Of a stretch of DNA of 64,000 bases, positions 1 to 11,900 are shown piece after piece. The stretch lies in contig OZ025798.1 in the NCBI GenBank assembly GCA_964019425.1, positions 124,001 to 188,000 of the forward strand. The letters run 5' to 3'. Source of the stretch: Flectonema sp. DT1601. Its lineage: Eukaryota > Euglenozoa > Diplonemea > Diplonemida > Diplonemidae. The position numbers and the translations under genes are program-made. The notes beneath the pieces are model-generated. The model saw only the letters and a list, made by a program, of their open reading frames with translations, was not told the DNA's origin and searched no databases. Positions within the stretch are counted from its first letter, which is position 1; every line of letters begins with the position of its first letter.

Positions 1-3000
1 GGAATGTGCAGCGTCGCCTCCATCCTCGTCGAAACCTCCGCCCCGAGAGTCGGGCACAGCGAAGACCTCCCGAAAGTTCCCGCTGCACAAGCCGCTCCGA
101 AGTTGGCCGTCGAATCCACCGCAGGACCGTCGCAGTCGTCCTCGTCCACCGCCTCCCACTGCGAAACAGTTCCCCAAGTCGCCGACTTCGTTGGCAGCCT
201 CGCCGCAGGCTTCTTCGACAGTACCAACTTGAAGATGTTGCTCGCACCGACCTCTGTCACACCGGTTGTGTAAGAGTGGAAGTGGAACCCAATCTCCCTC
301 CCCGTCGGCGTGCTCGACGCAGGGGCCGACACGAACTGCGTCGACGCCCCTGCAAACGCCACCGTCTCCGCCGCCGGCCCCGTGAACAGCGACGTCACCG
401 GCCTCAGTGCCGTGTCCACGGTCCAAGAGTCCACCAGACCCGCCTCGGTGTAAAATGCAGAACGTTGCCCGCCCGCCCGTGGGTCCCTGATCACCAGCTG
501 GTTCGCCACCCCGCTTCCCTGCGCAACCTCTACCCAACGGCGGTCGTCCACCCCTCCTCCGAACACGTGTGTCGCGAAAGTCGTCCTCACGCACACCTTG
601 TACTCCACCCGCGCATCAGAAGCTACAGTCGGCAGCGCGATCTTCATCACCGCCACGTCGCTCGGCCCGTCCGCCGGTCCGAGGTTCGTCGTACCCTGCT
701 GCCTGTTAGGCGTCAACACTCCGACGTCTGCCGACAACCCCCACATCATGTTATCCGCCGAACCGTCGCTGCAAGAGTCCGACACCAACACGACCTTCGC
801 AGAGTCCTTCCCCGCGCTCGTGTCGTACGAGTCCAGGTTCTCCGACGAGGAACACGATCCCGCAGAGAAGCTGCATCGGATGAGGTTCACGTTGATCAAC
901 CCGTTGTTCGTCGGCTGGTTCCCCCCCGCCACGAACCAACGCAGCCCGTTGTCCTTCACCGAGTAAGTTCCCGGGTTCCACCACGAATTCGTGTGGTTCG
1001 CCGCGTCTAATCCAATCTGCATGCAAAGATGGTAATCTCCCTCCTCCTGCGGGGTCGTCATGAAGAACGTCAACGACGAAGACGAGTCCACCCTGTACAC
1101 CTTCGTCGATCCCACGAACGGAGAAGCCTCCGTCGATCCAGGAGCTCCCAGACAGTTGTTGTTGGCCAGCGCCGCGCTCGCCTTCACCAGCTTCGCGTGG
1201 AAAGTGATCCCCGCCGCCGCAGTCTCGTCCGGAACTGCCACGGTGTACTTCTGCAGCTCTCCTCCCAACAGCGTCGATCCTGCCGCAGGCGCGACCGTCA
1301 TCGTGTGCCTCGGGATCACCTCCCACTCATACGGAGTCTCCAGAATCAGCCAGTTTGCTGATCCAGCCTGCTTGTAGCAAACCTTGTACTGGTTGAACAC
1401 CAGTCCATCGCTTCCGACGTACTGCGGGTTGTACGCAGGCAGCTTCAACAGCGACGCCACCGACCTCGTGTTCGACAGCGAGTAGTCTCCCGGCACCACG
1501 TCGTCGAACAAGTCCGCCTCGTTCACCAACGCCGCTCCCAACAGCGTCCTGTCCGCCGACGCCGCCGAGCAGTCCTGCCCTCCGCAGTTCGCCATCGCGA
1601 ACGGCGACAGGCTGCACGCCGCCACCGACGACAGACCTGACCTCGCAGTCGTTCCGGTCCCGGCCACCGGACAGTACACCGACACGTGCGTGTCTACCAG
1701 GTCCGCATTCCAGTTCGTTGGGTTGATGTTGCACACCGCGTCCCTCTGCACCAACCGCAGAACGTCTCCCGAGTTCTCGCACCCGACTGGGTTCGTGCAC
1801 ACTCCACGCGGACCCGCCGTCAGCTCTTCCCGCACGTCCGTCACCAAGAACAACGCGTCCATCCCGGATCGGCGCTCCACCACCGACAGCGTCGGCCTCG
1901 TCCAAGTCTCTGTCCTGAAAGCCGATGAGTCCCACTCGCCACGGCGTCTGAACCCTTCCGGCATCACGTTCGCCGGGTCGTTCACCGACTCCACCCCCTC
2001 CGTCGGCGTCAGCTCCCGCCAGTTGTACCCCCTCAGCCTGTAGCACACACGGTACGCGTCCGCCTTCGGCAGGTCCAAGTAAAACGCCACCGCCGTCGTC
2101 ACCGCTGCATCTGCCGACGAACCAGCGCATCCCCTTCCGGCCACTCCCGCGTTCGCGTTGTTGCATTCCACCAGTCCTCCGTTGAAGTTCTGTGCACCCG
2201 TCTCCGGCGTCTGCCTGAACCCAGGGAAGTCGCAAGGCTCGCTCCTCTTCACCAACCTCAAAGCGCTTCCCTGGGTGTCCTCGAACACCGTCTCCCCTGT
2301 CGCCCAATTCCTCGTTGCAAAGTCCCACGCACGCGAGTCCAGCTTCACCGGGTCCAACTGCCTCAGCATCTCCACCACCAGCGGACCGTGAGTCTCCTCT
2401 CTCGTATCGTTCATGTACCACGTCGTGAACGGGTTCCCCGCAGGCATGTAGTAGTCCGGCACCAGCGCCTCCGTATCGTTGTAAAGCCTCCCGATGAAGT
2501 TCTGCCACTTTGCCGGCGTCGATCCCGTTCCCTCAAAGTGGAACGGCAGCACGCGCATACCCGAGTTCCTCGAAGACGTCAGACGGTAGCACACGAAGTA
2601 CTTCGCCCCTTCTGAGTTCGGAACGTAGATCCTCGAGTACGCCCCCGCCTGATCCTGCGCATCCCCATTCTCCGCAGGCACCGTCGGGTCCGCCATCAGG
2701 TTGTTCGACGCGCTCGGGTCCTGGTGTCCGTCCTCCGCGTACTGGTCGTCCCGACGGTCCCAGCATCCGGTCTTCGGGTTCGATCCCAACAGCATTCCGC
2801 CCGTGGCTCTCGCGCTTCCCGTCGCCTCTCCCAGACTCGCTGCCGGAATCAATCGGAAGTAATCTCCTCCCGCAGGCCACCAGTAGTTCCCCACGTCCCC
2901 GAAAGTCGAAGGCTCCGTGTTCAGCTTAGCCGCTCCAGAGTCGTCGAACACAATCTCTCCCCAGGTTCCCGGAGTCAGGTCCACCATCGACCACCCAACC

Positions 3001-4289
3001 CTCTCCGCCGCCACCGTGAAGTGCAGGTCGTTGTCGTTCGTAGGGCATCCCGCCGCATCGCTGGTGCATCGGTACAGCTTCCTCCACAACGGGATCACTC
3101 CGATAGTCCCCCCTAACCTCTTCACCCGAGTTCTCTCCTCCAATCCGGAAAAACACACGTCGTACTGCGCCCCCACCGTCGTCGGAAGGCGGACGTACGC
3201 GTAAGCGAACCCAGTCCTTTCCTCGTTGAAAACCGCGAAAGACGTCGCGTTTTCAAACTCGTTGTAGTTTCCGCTCGTGTCCCAGCTGTCGTACATTGGG
3301 TTGTGGAATTCCGTTCCGAACCGAGCCACTCCTCCGGCCGTCGCTCCCTCGCTGAATCCCGGATACGCCGTACTCGTCCATATTCCGTTGTCATTCATCA
3401 GGTTACTTCCCAGGTACCTCAGATTCGTGTTCGCCGACTGGTACTCGTAAGTGCATGCCCTTCCCTTCGGAACAATCTTCAGGTGGTCTCCCACGCACAG
3501 CCCCATCGCCGCTGAGTTCGCCAGCGAGCATCCCGTGCTCGAGTACGTGAAGTTCGTCTCAGCAAAGCTCTGAAGTTGCAGGATCGCGTACTGTCCGGCC
3601 GTCGGATCCGGCACCCTGTACCACGTCCTCGACTCAATCGACTGGAACGGCGTGGTCGACAACAGGTTCCACGTGTTCCGGTTCGGGTGCGGCACGTTCC
3701 CTCCCTGGAACTGGTAGCACACGACGAACCTCGACGATGCCGGTGCCGCCGTGAACGTCGCGTACAGCACGTCCGTCAGCGTCCTCCCCGCAGATCGGTC
3801 TGCCTCGCTCACACCGAACACCGTCTCCGTCGACAGCGCCGCCCCGTTGCAAGCCGACGCCCCCACCGTCGTGCTCGACGTCGTCGCAACCACTTTCAGC
3901 TGGAACGTCTCCCTCGCGAGGTCGAAGATCAACGCCCTTTCGCCCCCCACAGTAAAAGTCGCCGCCACCCTCATTCTCACCTCCTGTCCCTCGAAGAACT
4001 CCGTAGGCGCCCAGTTGTTCTGGAACCGTGCTACCTGCGTCAGCGACAACGACAACGTCTCCGACTCAGAAAGCGTCAAAGTCTCGGAGAGGGAAATCGT
4101 CTTCGTCAAAGACTCACTGTCGGTGAGCGACACAGACGCAGTTGCGCTCTCCGACAAGGTTGCGGTTGCGGTCTCCGAAAAGGTTGCGGTCCTTGTCGGC
4201 AGGGTACTCGTCTCGGTTGCGGTCCCCAGCGTAAACGTAGACGTAGGCGTACCCGCCATCGCCGTAAGCAGCGTCAAGACTCCCAACAT
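1..4289 (-). CDS. Giant surface protein, left tandem copy (N-terminal part only)
   Basis: An uninterrupted minus-strand frame opens at the ATG complementary to 4287-4289 and runs off the left edge without a stop, giving about 1,429 codons. It matches the first part of the complete copy that starts at 19867. By eye I see one coding difference, a silent Thr codon near 4231. The protein begins with a hydrophobic signal-like stretch, then a Ser/Thr-rich segment at residues 20-85 with SES/SET units, then an ectodomain with repeated strands ending in a V-C-Y pattern. The gene is GC-rich with mostly C-ending codons. The 3' end, and so whether this copy is whole, is not visible. Function is inferred only from architecture: a secreted or surface-anchored adhesin-like glycoprotein. 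Confidence 0.85.
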   Translation of the reverse strand, partial: MLGVLTLLTAMAGTPTSTFTLGTATETSTLPTRTATFSETATATLSESATASVSLTDSESLTKTISLSETLTLSESETLSLSLTQVARFQNNWAPTEFFEGQEVRMRVAATFTVGGERALIFDLARETFQLKVVATTSSTTVGASACNGAALSTETVFGVSEADRSAGRTLTDVLYATFTAAPASSRFVVCYQFQGGNVPHPNRNTWNLLSTTPFQSIESRTWYRVPDPTAGQYAILQLQSFAETNFTYSSTGCSLANSAAMGLCVGDHLKIVPKGRACTYEYQSANTNLRYLGSNLMNDNGIWTSTAYPGFSEGATAGGVARFGTEFHNPMYDSWDTSGNYNEFENATSFAVFNEERTGFAYAYVRLPTTVGAQYDVCFSGLEERTRVKRLGGTIGVIPLWRKLYRCTSDAAGCPTNDNDLHFTVAAERVGWSMVDLTPGTWGEIVFDDSGAAKLNTEPSTFGDVGNYWWPAGGDYFRLIPAASLGEATGSARATGGMLLGSNPKTGCWDRRDDQYAEDGHQDPSASNNLMADPTVPAENGDAQDQAGAYSRIYVPNSEGAKYFVCYRLTSSRNSGMRVLPFHFEGTGSTPAKWQNFIGRLYNDTEALVPDYYMPAGNPFTTWYMNDTREETHGPLVVEMLRQLDPVKLDSRAWDFATRNWATGETVFEDTQGSALRLVKRSEPCDFPGFRQTPETGAQNFNGGLVECNNANAGVAGRGCAGSSADAAVTTAVAFYLDLPKADAYRVCYRLRGYNWRELTPTEGVESVNDPANVMPEGFRRRGEWDSSAFRTETWTRPTLSVVERRSGMDALFLVTDVREELTAGPRGVCTNPVGCENSGDVLRLVQRDAVCNINPTNWNADLVDTHVSVYCPVAGTGTTARSGLSSVAACSLSPFAMANCGGQDCSAASADRTLLGAALVNEADLFDDVVPGDYSLSNTRSVASLLKLPAYNPQYVGSDGLVFNQYKVCYKQAGSANWLILETPYEWEVIPRHTMTVAPAAGSTLLGGELQKYTVAVPDETAAAGITFHAKLVKASAALANNNCLGAPGSTEASPFVGSTKVYRVDSSSSLTFFMTTPQEEGDYHLCMQIGLDAANHTNSWWNPGTYSVKDNGLRWFVAGGNQPTNNGLINVNLIRCSFSAGSCSSSENLDSYDTSAGKDSAKVVLVSDSCSDGSADNMMWGLSADVGVLTPNRQQGTTNLGPADGPSDVAVMKIALPTVASDARVEYKVCVRTTFATHVFGGGVDDRRWVEVAQGSGVANQLVIRDPRAGGQRSAFYTEAGLVDSWTVDTALRPVTSLFTGPAAETVAFAGASTQFVSAPASSTPTGREIGFHFHSYTTGVTEVGASNIFKLVLSKKPAARLPTKSATWGTVSQWEAVDEDDCDGPAVDSTANFGAACAAGTFGRSSLCPTLGAEVSTRMEATLHI

Positions 4290-4464
4290 CTTTCCGAGTT
4301 AAAGGGAAGATGTGTGCTCTTTTTATAACTTTGTTATTTGTTTTTGTGTTTTGCGGAGTCTCTTTTTTTTGTTTCCTTTTACAGTACGCAAATCTTCTCA
4401 GAAGTGTACCGAATGTAAAAAAGAATTCGAACCTGGAGGAGAAAATAGTTTCAATAATAATAAA

Positions 4465-4467
<3 letters not shown>

Positions 4468-4495
<28 letters not shown>
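4468..4495 (+). repeat. CAA microsatellite upstream of the giant gene
   Basis: A run of CAA units lies about 180 bp before the start codon, reading TTG on the coding strand. The same site in the other copy (20046-20068) is 6 nt shorter. This is the clearest length difference between the copies. Confidence 0.85.
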
Positions 4496-4496
<1 letters not shown>

Positions 4497-4816
4497 TGAA
4501 CGTAATAAATAAATAAAAAACAACTCACATCACGTTGTCACATCTGTAGAGAAACAATGAGTATCAGTCCATATCATATTTTCTGACAGACAGCTAATCC
4601 GAAGCAAAGCCCTCGGCTGAGGGAGTTGGCAACAAAGGAAGGAAGCAAAAAGGGAACGGGAACAAGCAGGGGATGGCGGGAAGTACGGGGGTTGTCATGA
4701 CCTCTCGTGTGGTAAGTAATCCATTGAAATGACAGATCACTAAACGAAAATTATTACTTGAAGTAAATGTTCATAACATGACCGAGGAAAATATGAAATG
4801 TAGAGAGAAAGCGTCG

Positions 4817-4965
4817 GGCATAACACAACGCATAGGGAAGTAACGTTCATGTTTTGTAGTCATGACGTGTGAAAAACAAGAAATTCAAACACTTGAAACA
4901 AAGAGCCTTTATCCAAGGCATAATGATATACAATCGCATTTTTTCTGTTCTGTTCTGTTCTGTTC

Positions 4966-4997
<32 letters not shown>

Positions 4998-5935
4998 CTA
5001 CACAATATAAAAGAGAATTCCAAATATATGAAACTTAGGTCGTAGCTCTAGAGCTCGATTCCCACAGTTTAAAATAATTTCATAAAAATATCGACATGGT
5101 AATCAACAGAATTATGTAAAATAAGAAGGTTAAATATCTTTTGTAAGGAACTCTTGAATACCGTCAATTCCTGAATAGACCAGGTCACCAGGCAGAAATC
5201 TAAAACTCTGCCGTAGGCGAATTACACTTTCTTACTCGTTTTTCGTAATTTGTACCGAACGTCTTCACTGCTGAGTAATCAGAAGAATCGAAGACCAAGA
5301 ACCATCAGAGAAGGGGAAGGGGATTGGAATAAAGACGAGGCTTAAGAAAACTAACAGAGCAGAAGGTGAGCCACGCAGACTAGCTCACCTCTAACACCAC
5401 CATCATGGTGTGAATCTCTGCTGAGCTCATAATCGAAGTTTTATCAACTTCCGTAAAGTTATTATAAAGACACCGCAAGCCTTTAACAAACAAGAACTTA
5501 ACAACAACGTTTTGAACTCATGAAAGAATTTCTAACTAATCTTTAATTTCACAACCAACTCATAACTAAAGCGGCTATTAGAGCAAGTTGCTCAATGCAA
5601 GCCAGAATACCATCAAAAGAAAAGAAAAAAAAACAGGCAGCTAGATAAAAGACACCCATTACAAAGAGCAAAACAGAAATCCGGGATTGGGGGGAGCAAA
5701 GCATGTCCATCGCATAGCCACAATCGTGCAAATTTCGATGGATCAGCAACCATCACAATAAAAAGGTGAAAATGCCATGATCACAGTGACCATCAATAAC
5801 CCTCAGATACAGCGTGAAAATTTTTCGTTTCACAATAAAACTCGACAAGAAATAAGAAGAAACTGATTGAGGCACAATACAATCCTCAAGACACAAGATA
5901 GCTTCCAATGGCTATCAACAAACATACCATCAAAC
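4817..5935. other. Intergenic spacer between the two giant genes
   Basis: I see no convincing gene here. The spacer contains repeated TTCTG units near 4944-4968 and a poly-T run at about 4970-4997. It is A/T-rich, in sharp contrast to the GC-rich genes on either side. It must hold the 3' end of the right copy and the upstream signals of the left copy. Confidence 0.6.
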
Positions 5936-8900
5936 CTACAGTGCGGCAACTACGATCGCCAATAGCGAACAGAACACAGCCAACAACTTGTTTGGTGACA
6001 ACATGTCTGAGCCGTTTGGTGGCAGTGTCACCAGATCCGGATTTGGAGTGGTAACTGGCTGTTCAGTGGTTGGTGGTGCCGTCGTCGCTGGTGGCGTCGC
6101 AGTAGTAGGTATTGGGGTAGTCGGTGGCTGTGCTGTTGGAACCGGAGTAGGTGACGGTGTGTCTCTCGCTCCAACTGTTTTGTTTTACATTAAAAGAAAT
6201 AAGTTTTTTTTCCCTTCGCCAACCGAAAACACACTTTCAAATTAAAAATCAATCAAAAGCCAATCCTCTTTTCCTAATAACTTACCGCCAACCTTGCTGC
6301 ATCCGGTGGTTGGGTTGTCGCAGGCTGGCAGCATGGCATACCAGCAGCTCCGCGGAAAGCGACGGAGATGCAACAGACAGTAACGCAGCACCTGACAGGC
6401 AAGCTGGTGGCGTTTGCCGCCTGACAAGAGCAGCAGCAGACTAAGGCTGGGGGGCGCACCTGGAAGTGACTTTCAACAGGGTTGCCCCCAGCAAGGGCTG
6501 GAATAGCAGGAGGAGAAACAAAGTGCGTGGAAAAAAGAAAACAACACAAAAAACATACCTGTAATGCTGGTGGCATTGACGTTTCTGAACGTGTCCGGTG
6601 CGGCCAAGATTAGAACCGAGTCATCAGGGTTCGCAATATCGTCTGCCACTGCCTTTCCAACAAGGTCTCCCACAGCTGACGGTTCTCCGTAGACGGTCGT
6701 CAACACCTGGAACTCGGCCTTTCCGACCAACTCCGCGACCGCCATCTGCTGCAACTGCTGCACCAATCTGTTGGCATTCGTCGTCGCGTTGGCTGCAACC
6801 CGGTAGTTCCTGCAGATGCTCGAGTTGCTGCGCATCTCGTTGGTGATTTCTACACCGTCCTCGACCAAGCACATGTACTCGAGCACAATCTTGTCCAAGA
6901 TTTGCAGTTCCTTCCTGATTACCGTGGCCATCGAATCCTCAAAGACCTGCTGGTTCAATCCTTCGAGGTACGTCTCAAACGTGGCAACGGTGAACGTACC
7001 CATGACAAGTCCCACCTGGATCTCCTTAGGAGCAGGCGCGGTTGGGATGTCTGCGGTTCCGGTGACGTTGAACTTCACGGTGCTGAACACCTTGCCGTCG
7101 CAGCTTCTCGTGGTGTCCCCGGTTCCCGACACGCACAAGAAGCTCAGGGTCATGTTCGGGCAGTTGTTGCTGAACTCGAGATCATCGAAGGTGATCACAC
7201 CAGCAACCGCCTTCTCGACGATCGGGGTGAGCGTGTCCACTAACCCGCTCGCGGTCCTTCCTCTTCCGACGAACCCGACGTGCGCAGTCGACGCACAGCT
7301 GCTGCTCACGACCACCGAAGACTCGAAGTCCCCGACAACCACGTCCCCGGCCACGTCGACCACCACCACGCTGAGGTTGAACTTCGTCAGCGGCTCCGAC
7401 ACATCGCCCCATCCGGCAGGCACGCTACACACTCCTCCCGGACACTTCACTCCGTTCGCAGGGTTCTCCAGCGAGATTCCGGTGATCCTCTGCATGAAGA
7501 TCTCAGCCACGAACGAATCGTCCTTCGCGAACGTCGTGTCCAGGTTGTTGTTGTTCTCCTCTGAGAGTTCGAACCCGGTCGTCGTCAGCAAGAACCGCTT
7601 CTCCCCGTCCAACAGTCCCCTGTAGATCACGTTCGGCACCGTCTTCTTCCCCTCCTGCAACGCCAACTCGAGCGCGCTCACCGAGGTCTTGCCGTCGATG
7701 CTCCACCCGGCCGTTCCGCAGTTCATCTGCGCGAAGGTATCGTGTTGGCAAGCTCCTCCTCCCGTGATGCATGTGTCGTACACGTTCGAGAACGGCGCCT
7801 GCCTCGAAACCGACGTCTTCGCGTCGTTGTCCAGGCAAGGGATCGCGTACGGCTTCAAGTACACAAGCGCCGTGCTGCCCAGGTCCTCCGGGTGCGACAC
7901 CACCGTCCCGGACACATCGCGGGCCTCGACCTTCAGGTCGAACGGAAATCCGTACACCCAGCGCATCGGTTCCGGACGCACGTTGATATCGTTGTACACC
8001 ATCTCGTCCCCCATCTTGAATTTGCCGCTCGCCGACAGCCTCACACCCTTGCGCACGAAGTACAGCTTCTCGGTGATCGTGATCCCCTCAAACGGAGTCG
8101 ACCCGTTCAGCAGCGGCGCCGCCGCCTCCAGCACGAAATCCCACGGGGAATGCGTGCAAGATCCCGGGGTCGGTTGGCAGCTCGGAAGCCTCGTCGTCTC
8201 GTCCGCGTCGATCGAGAAGGTCACCGATCCCGCTGTCGCCGTCGCCGTGTACGGTCCGAGCGTCGTCACCAGGTCTTCTGTCCCGTTTCCGCTCCCCACA
8301 TTACGCGTTCCCGTCAACGTGAACAGCGTGTGGTAGTCTCCCGCCATCAGGTTGTTTCCATCGTCCAACACCCTCACCGTCAGCGTCGATCCGGTCCCCA
8401 CCACCGCCGCGTCCTCCCCGTTGATCGTCCGTCCGTGCAGCGCCGAGAAGTTCGACTCCGACTCCAAGTTGATGTAGTTGCGGTGGTACTGCGTCACGAT
8501 CTGCACCTTCGTTGGACGCTCGATCGTCACCTCCAAGATCGACTCAGGATTCTGCGACGTTACCGTTCCGTCTGTCGCGAGGATCGGAAGCCCGCCCACC
8601 GCCGCCGTGTTCAGCACGCACCTCGCAGTCCCGTCGATGTCTGCGAAGTATCCCGACAGGTCGGCGCTGTCTCCGTTCGTCGAAATCGTCACCGCACACA
8701 TCCCGTCCGCCAGAGGCGACGTGCACGTGAAGCACCCGACTGGGTCCATCGAGCTCGCGGAGACCGGCACCATTCTTCCGCCAGTCCACGCCCCGGCCAG
8801 CCCGCCGAGTCCGCTCAGCTCCGCGTCGCTGTCGTAAGCCGTCAGCCCCAGCGCCACCGTCCGGTTGAACACGCTCCTCGCGGTCTTCCTCGACCCGCTC

Positions 8901-11900
8901 GTCAGCACCGGCACCGTCCCGCTCGTGCTCCAGTCCCAGATCGACAGCGTCTTCTGCGGCTTCAGCATAACCGTGAACGTCTGCTCCGTCGCCGTTCCCA
9001 GCCCGCTCGGCGCAGTCACCGTCACCACACACGAGCACTCCTCAGTCGCTCTCGTCGCCTCCAGCCAGAATGTCGCCACTCCCGCCTCGAAGCTCGCCTC
9101 CCCGGCTCCGTTCGTCCCGATCGAAACGCTGCACACGTCCACCGCATCCATGTTCACCACCGACGTGCACACCGCCGCCGCCGTCGCCGGCTCCGCCATA
9201 GGCGACACCGACAGGAACCACGAACGGTCCGTCGACCTCGCCGCAGGCTTCCTCGCCACCGTGAACGCCCGGAACGAGCAACGTCCCCCGGGAACCATCT
9301 GCGTCGAGTCCCGGCATCCGGTTCCCGTTGCCCTCGCCGAGTCGTCCACCGCCATGTTCGTCGCAATAGGCGAGAAGTTGATCAACGGAGCCTTCTTCTC
9401 TCCGAAGTTGTACGTTGGTCCCGTCACCCCGGTCACTGCGAACCGCACCGAGTACGCAACCCCAGGGGTGTCCGAAAGCTTCACAGTCGTCATTCCCACC
9501 GTTCCAGACGCCGTTCCGTCCGTCACCGTCGGGGTCGGGATACCGTTGTACACCCTCGTCCCAGTCGACAGCTCCTGCGTCGGCTCTCCAGTCGACAACG
9601 ACGTCAGCTCCACAGCCTGTCCCGTCATCTTCGCGCTGTACCCGACCTGCGTGTGCGACGCAAGCGCCATCGACGCAGACGAAACCTGTCTGATCCTGTA
9701 CGCCGGCTGGAACGCGAACGCCGTCGGTCCCGCAACCACGTACGAACGGTCTCCCAAGTCGTCCGCCGCGTACACCTCGAAGCTCCAGCTTCCCACCTCT
9801 GTCTCGTTCCTGAACCACTGCGTCACCGCCGTCCTCGCCGCTGGGATCGCGATGATCTGCGTCGGGTCCGTCAACACCGTCAGCTGGTGTGCTTTCGAGC
9901 TCAGCGACAGCGAGCACTTGAAGCACGCCCTCGTGATGAACAGCCTCACCGTCGCCGATCCGTCCCTCGACCTCGTGTCCCTTCCGGTCAACGCCGCAGT
10001 CGCAGCAGGCGAAGTCGGAACCGCGTAAGCCCCGGCACCGTTTCCTTGGCTCGCAGCCGCGTTCCAAGTCAGTGAAACCGACGCGTCGGTGCTGTCCCAG
10101 TCCGGCATGTTGTGCGAATCCGTCCTCCACACAGTCATTTGGAATGGCTTTCTCCTGCGAACCGCCACCGGAGGAACTCCCGCCAACAGCCACTGCGAAC
10201 CGCAAGTGCGAACGTTGTACTCGACCGCGGTTGCCGAAGGGGCGTTCCCAACAGTCGACGCGGTGTACGCCCTCAGCGGGAACGTCGCCGACCTCGTCGG
10301 CCTTCCGGTCCTCGACAGCGTGTACGACACCATCACCCGACACTTGCTGCACGACCTCGTGAAGTAGAAGCTCACCACCCCGGAAACCTCTGTCAGCCTA
10401 GGCCTGTAGCTCGCCGAGCTGAACTCCTCCGGAGACACTGCCGAGCACAGGTCCGCGGTGCTTCCCAGCTTCGCCGCCCCGTTCTGCAAGAACGCTCCGT
10501 TTCCGTACCGCATGCGCCTCGTGTCCAAAGCAGCTGCCGGAGAGTCCACCCACTCGCTCGTCACGTGGATCACCCGGTCCCACCTCTGGTTGCTCGGCTC
10601 CACCATCGCCCAACGGGTCGTCGTTCCGAACTCCTGCACGCTCTCCACTGACATCGTGAACAGGTCCCCCACCTGGATGTGCGCGTCCGTTCCTCCGCGG
10701 ATCGCCGGAAGCGTCTGCTGGTGGATGTCCACCACGTTGCTCTCTACCATGTTCACCGAGAACGGCTTCGTAATCTTCGTCCTCCCGGCGTACAGCGGAA
10801 TCTTGTCCGAAGGGTTTGTCGAGTCCGACCCGAACCCGTCCAGGCAAGTCGCTACGTCCGCGTTGTTCGTGTAGCAAAGGTCCAGCTGCAGCGTGCAGTG
10901 CTCACAAGGCTCCGAGAACATCGGCCACGCCACTGCCGCTCCCATCTTCGTACGCACAGCCGCGCCCCCCTGCTCCAACAAGAAGCTCGTCAGGTCTCCG
11001 TTGCGCGCCACCAACCCGTCGGACGTCAGGGAAGGCCTCATCGAGTACACATTCAGAGCCCCTCCGTTGTTGCAACGCTCCCAGCTCCTCTTCGACACCC
11101 GCACAAGCGTATCCGAGAACGTCCACGCCCGGTTGTTGTTCGTCGTCGTCGTCACGAGAGTCTGGATCGGGAACGGGATCCCGACCGACACTCCATCCGT
11201 GTACCTCCAACCCGTTCCAGGCTGTGGAGAGTACGTGCGGTAGTTGCTCGTCACTGTCTGCAGGTGACGCTTGCTCGGGCACTCGTCGTCCAGCGCCACT
11301 GTCTCCGCCACGTCCCACTGCGCGAACGTCTCATCCGGGTTCGCGAACCAGTACCGGTTGGTCGTCGACGCACCCGTCACTGACACAGAAGTCTCCGCCA
11401 GGTGCTCTGCGGTCACCACCAACGACCTCGGAGCAGCCTCCGTCGCCGCCACGTCCCTTCCGTAGAACGCCAGCGTCCCCTTCAGTCCCTCCCGCAGCAC
11501 CGCGTGGTTCAACAACACCTGTCGGTTCGTCGTCACAGGCACGTTATTGTCCACCGTCAACGACACGTTCGTCACCGTCGATCCCGACAACACCAGAAAC
11601 TGCGTTTCCGCGAACCTCACTGCGAACCGCACCGGCTCGTCGTACACGTAGAACCTAGTGTTCGGGATCGAAACGATGCTGTAGAACGCGAACACCTTGA
11701 TCGAGCTCAAAGTCGGCCCCAGTCCGCACGTAGGAGAAGATCCGCGGATCTTCAATCCCGCTGCAGGCTGGTTCTCGATGAAGGTGCTGATGCTCTTATC
11801 CACCGGAATCACCGTCAGGTACACCACCGTGCAGATCTCCAGGTTCGTCGCCTCGTTCAGCCCGGCAGTGTCCCACGTTCCAGCGCAGATACGGTACCCG

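Larger units (their letters stand above)
1..4816. repeat. Recent segmental duplication, left unit
   Basis: This stretch matches 15579-20388 almost base for base. It covers the 5' part of the giant gene and about 530 bp upstream. Differences I can see are one silent coding change, three upstream substitutions and a 6-nt length change in a CAA run. Similarity stops abruptly after the shared GCGTCG at 4811-4816. The unit continues beyond the left edge. Confidence 0.93.

Noticed and set aside
1327-2508. Gly/Arg-rich minus-strand frame inside the giant gene (also at 16905-18086)
   Set aside because: It overlaps the true frame, and its composition is a frame-shifted shadow of it.
7742-10075. Long plus-strand open frame (777 codons) opposite the giant gene
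   Set aside because: It is Arg/His/Pro-rich, as expected from reading C-ending codons of the giant gene backwards, and has no domain pattern. The same applies to the other antisense frames over 1-20 kb.
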